From the NCBI RefSeq assembly GCF_004027225.2, contig NC_044302.2, positions 42,406,510 to 42,470,509 of the forward strand: a DNA stretch of 64,000 nucleotides, read 5' to 3'. The stretch comes from Strigops habroptila (Eukaryota; Chordata; Aves; Psittaciformes; Psittacidae). The notes under the pieces are model-generated. The model ran no database searches. It was not told the DNA's origin and saw only the letters and a program-made list of their open reading frames with translations. A program made the translations under genes and the position numbers. This document shows, in pieces, positions 61,567-64,000 of this stretch. The number at the start of each line of letters is the position of its first letter. Position 1 is the stretch's first letter.

Positions 61567-64000
61567 TCTTTTTGTCCTGTTGTTTGTAATGAAGTGTCTT
61601 TGTGAGTTTTTTTCATACACTCCTAAGACCAGGAGAGTGATGATACAGAGCAAGATGCATGCCACATGCCGCTTCTTGCATTTTCTGTGTCTAACTTGCC
61701 TTGGCATGGGGAAGGCAATGTCACGCCAGAGGTGGCTTACCAAACTCCTGCAACCCCCCACGTCACCAGTCTGCTTTCCGGTCTCACATCAGGCAGTAAG
61801 TGTGCCCCACACATCAATGCATGAAGCTGCAGCCTAGCCATGTGCCTCTGCTAAAAAGGGGCAGGTATGGAAGCCGAGATTGTTACCTGCATAAGGAACA
61901 CAAGCTGAGAGGTGGGTGAGGGAATTGTGCTTAGTGTTAATGACTTTACGATTGCTCCAGCTTGGAGCCAGGCCAGCTGGAAAAGATTTACTGCTGGAAA
62001 CAACATTGTGTTGCCAGTCCTGTGGCAGCAGCACCAAAAATGCTTGATCTTGCCTCCTGCACCCTGGGCCAGTGAGGTTTGTTGGCTGTAGACGTGCGGT
62101 TCCTGCAACTGCAGGCTGACACCATGTTCACCTTGTGCAGCAGCAGCATCTGTATGAACAATTCACCAAGCAACAACTGTAGCTAATGTGAGGTGCAGCA
62201 GGGGCAACTCCACACCTCGGGGCGATGATCTGGCTTGCACATGGCTAAGATGCTGGCAGATGCTGCCCCCTTCTCCTGCTGAGAGAGTGGTGACCAGCTT
62301 CCAGAGGGGTTTTAGGGAAAGCGAGCTCTGCAGCTGGTGCTCTGTCAGTAGCCCAAGCTGCCTGGAGGGTTATGAATGAGACAGAAACAAGTAGTTTAAT
62401 CTGCTAAGTGATCAAAAAGCAGATAGGAGTATCTTCTTCAATAGCCGTAGGACTCCCGGGTATGATTTATCTGCCTTTGGAGGAAGCCAAGAAGTGCATC
62501 AAATTTATGAGAAGGAGTGTGCAGGGGAGGCAGCTGCCATTTGGCCAGGAGGCAGTATCTTGGAGGGAGTCCAAAACTCTGTGAGTTGTAGTTGGAGGCC
62601 AGTCTGTGCGGCTGGAGATGGGCTTTAGCTGCATGCTTTAGCTGCATCTGTTACCCAGGACTGCGATGCCAGCATTAGTTGTGGCATAGAGAGGATGTCC
62701 CACTCATGCAGCACCTGGATGTGAACTCATGTGAGCACAGGAAGGCTGATGCTCTCTGGGAGACTGGCTGTACAGGGTCTGGTGTATGGGGGTACAGTGT
62801 CCCAGGTGGCACAGAGAATAGCTTCACGCTCTTGTCTTGGTGTGCTCCTAGAGCCCAGATTCATAGGAGGCACCATCTAGACAGCAAAGCTGATTTCTCA
62901 GCTCACTTTTCCTGTTCGTATTTGTGTCTTCTCCCTGTCTGAGGACAAGAAGTCAAGGTGGGAGATGGTGGCATCAGCTATACCTGGAAGCTGAGGTTAT
63001 TTCTGGGAGCTACTTTAAGATCTGGAGCAGTCACCCCAACCCCACCTTGTGTGACCACACTGAGCAGAAGGAACAGGCACCTTCTATTCCTCCCTCACGA
63101 AGAAGGAACATTCAGTTTAGCATCCTTCAGGCGTGGGATATGAGGGGCATCCATGGAGGGGACAGGATCCACTTTCAGTGGGATAAGGGTCTCAGGGGCT
63201 TTTAAAATACAATGCAAACATCACCACCAGAGATGGTCAGCAGCTCTGGACCACACAGAAATACTAATGCAACACGAATCTTGGTCTTGGGGTTCACTCA
63301 AGTTTGTTTCTGTATGTATGTTGTTTTTCAGTGGTTCTCAAATTGGTTTGTTTTTTTGTTTATTTGTTTGGTTAATTTGGGGTTTTGTTTGTTTTGGGGT
63401 TTTTTGCTGTTCTCGTTTTCACTAAAATTGCCTTCACTTGAATAACATGGGTTTGCAATCTTGCAGTGAGTGACTGACCACTGCAATAGCCTGGGACCTA
63501 TGCAATTGCCATGGAGTCACAGGCAATTCAAGCCATGAAGAATAAATAATTGTTGTCAGTATAAAAGAAAGCAGATATAAGTGCTAGTTTTCTGACCACT
63601 GACTGCTGTCATAGCCAAGCAGGCTAAAATCAGCTCAGGCCAAGACAAGACAAGTCAAGTTCCAGTCCTCTGCACTGTTAGGTCAACACAAAGCCATGGC
63701 CCTGAAAATAACATATTTGCAAGCTGCACTTAAGACCAGGTACTATGTACAATGACAACCAAAAGATCCTACACCAGTGGGCTGGGAGAGGAGTGTCTCT
63801 TAAGATGGGCTAAGTTTGTTCTTTCTGTTGTGTCTCAGGGCTCTACATCTGTTGTGGCCTAGTCTGCTATGCTGCAGGCAGGGCTTGGGGGGCTAAGTGA
63901 GACAGATACAGCCCAGGGAAGGGGCTCCTCTGCTGCGGTTGTGTCCACTGGCACCAACCCAGAGTCCCTGCTGTGAGATGTAGGCTGGGAGCAGGGCTGG

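Larger units (their letters stand above)
59301..64000. other. Non-coding downstream region
   Basis: No exon, RNA gene or transposon recognised. It includes a 16-bp palindrome (60533-60548), a 44-bp tandem duplication (61081-61168), a candidate polyadenylation signal (61561) and another AATAAA at 63541-63546. T/G-rich, GTTTG-type low complexity is at 63345-63410. In mammals the next gene here is TRMO, in tail-to-tail orientation; no part of it is visible. Confidence 0.5.

Noticed and set aside
1-64000. CRISPR arrays, operons, bacterial or phage systems
   Set aside because: No regularly spaced repeats and no prokaryotic gene density. Repeats and gene structure are those of a bird nuclear genome.

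Overview
The window looks like a gene-poor stretch of a bird nuclear genome. Four things point there. First, there are about a dozen CR1 LINE 3' ends, most carrying the avian (ATTCTATG)-type tail and the block 'GATCTTAAGGTCCTTTCCAACCC' in one orientation or the other. Second, there are three solo LTRs of an avian ERVL-like family of the kind common in neoavian birds. Third, long stretches are AT-rich and contain no exons. Fourth, there is one very GC-rich single-exon developmental gene. I cannot name the species; absence from galliforms is suspected from the LTR family but not shown.

One protein-coding gene is well supported: an intronless forkhead transcription factor at 56658-57548 (+), read as FOXE1 (TTF-2). 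The start MTAES, the forkhead domain, the [16 protein letters not shown] block after it and the C-terminal AYPGG-DRFV all match FOXE1 rather than FOXE3. It lies in a GC-rich island with a GC box, a (GGC)6 run, a TATA-like CATAAAAG and two adjacent inverted repeats about 540 bp upstream. A second CpG cluster with a CRE-like site lies about 2 kb upstream.

Layout. 1-760 is a CpG-rich edge, possibly the flank of a neighbouring promoter outside the window. 761-15920 is non-coding, with two CR1 copies, long homopolymers (including C31) and a homeodomain-type palindrome. 15921-37875 is the repeat-rich middle: two ERVL-like solo LTRs in opposite orientation, seven CR1 copies and a 26-bp perfect palindrome. 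37876-54508 is mostly unique non-coding DNA with one young CR1, one degraded CR1 and a third solo LTR. 54509-57800 is the FOXE1 promoter and gene. 57800-64000 is downstream non-coding DNA with one degraded CR1, a 44-bp tandem duplication and a good candidate polyadenylation site.

The roughly 56 kb in front of FOXE1 fits the known mammalian picture of a developmental gene with a long regulatory flank, but no enhancer can be identified from sequence alone. I found no RNA gene, CRISPR array or intact transposon gene, and no convincing new biological system. The most unusual items are short palindromes and repeat arrangements.
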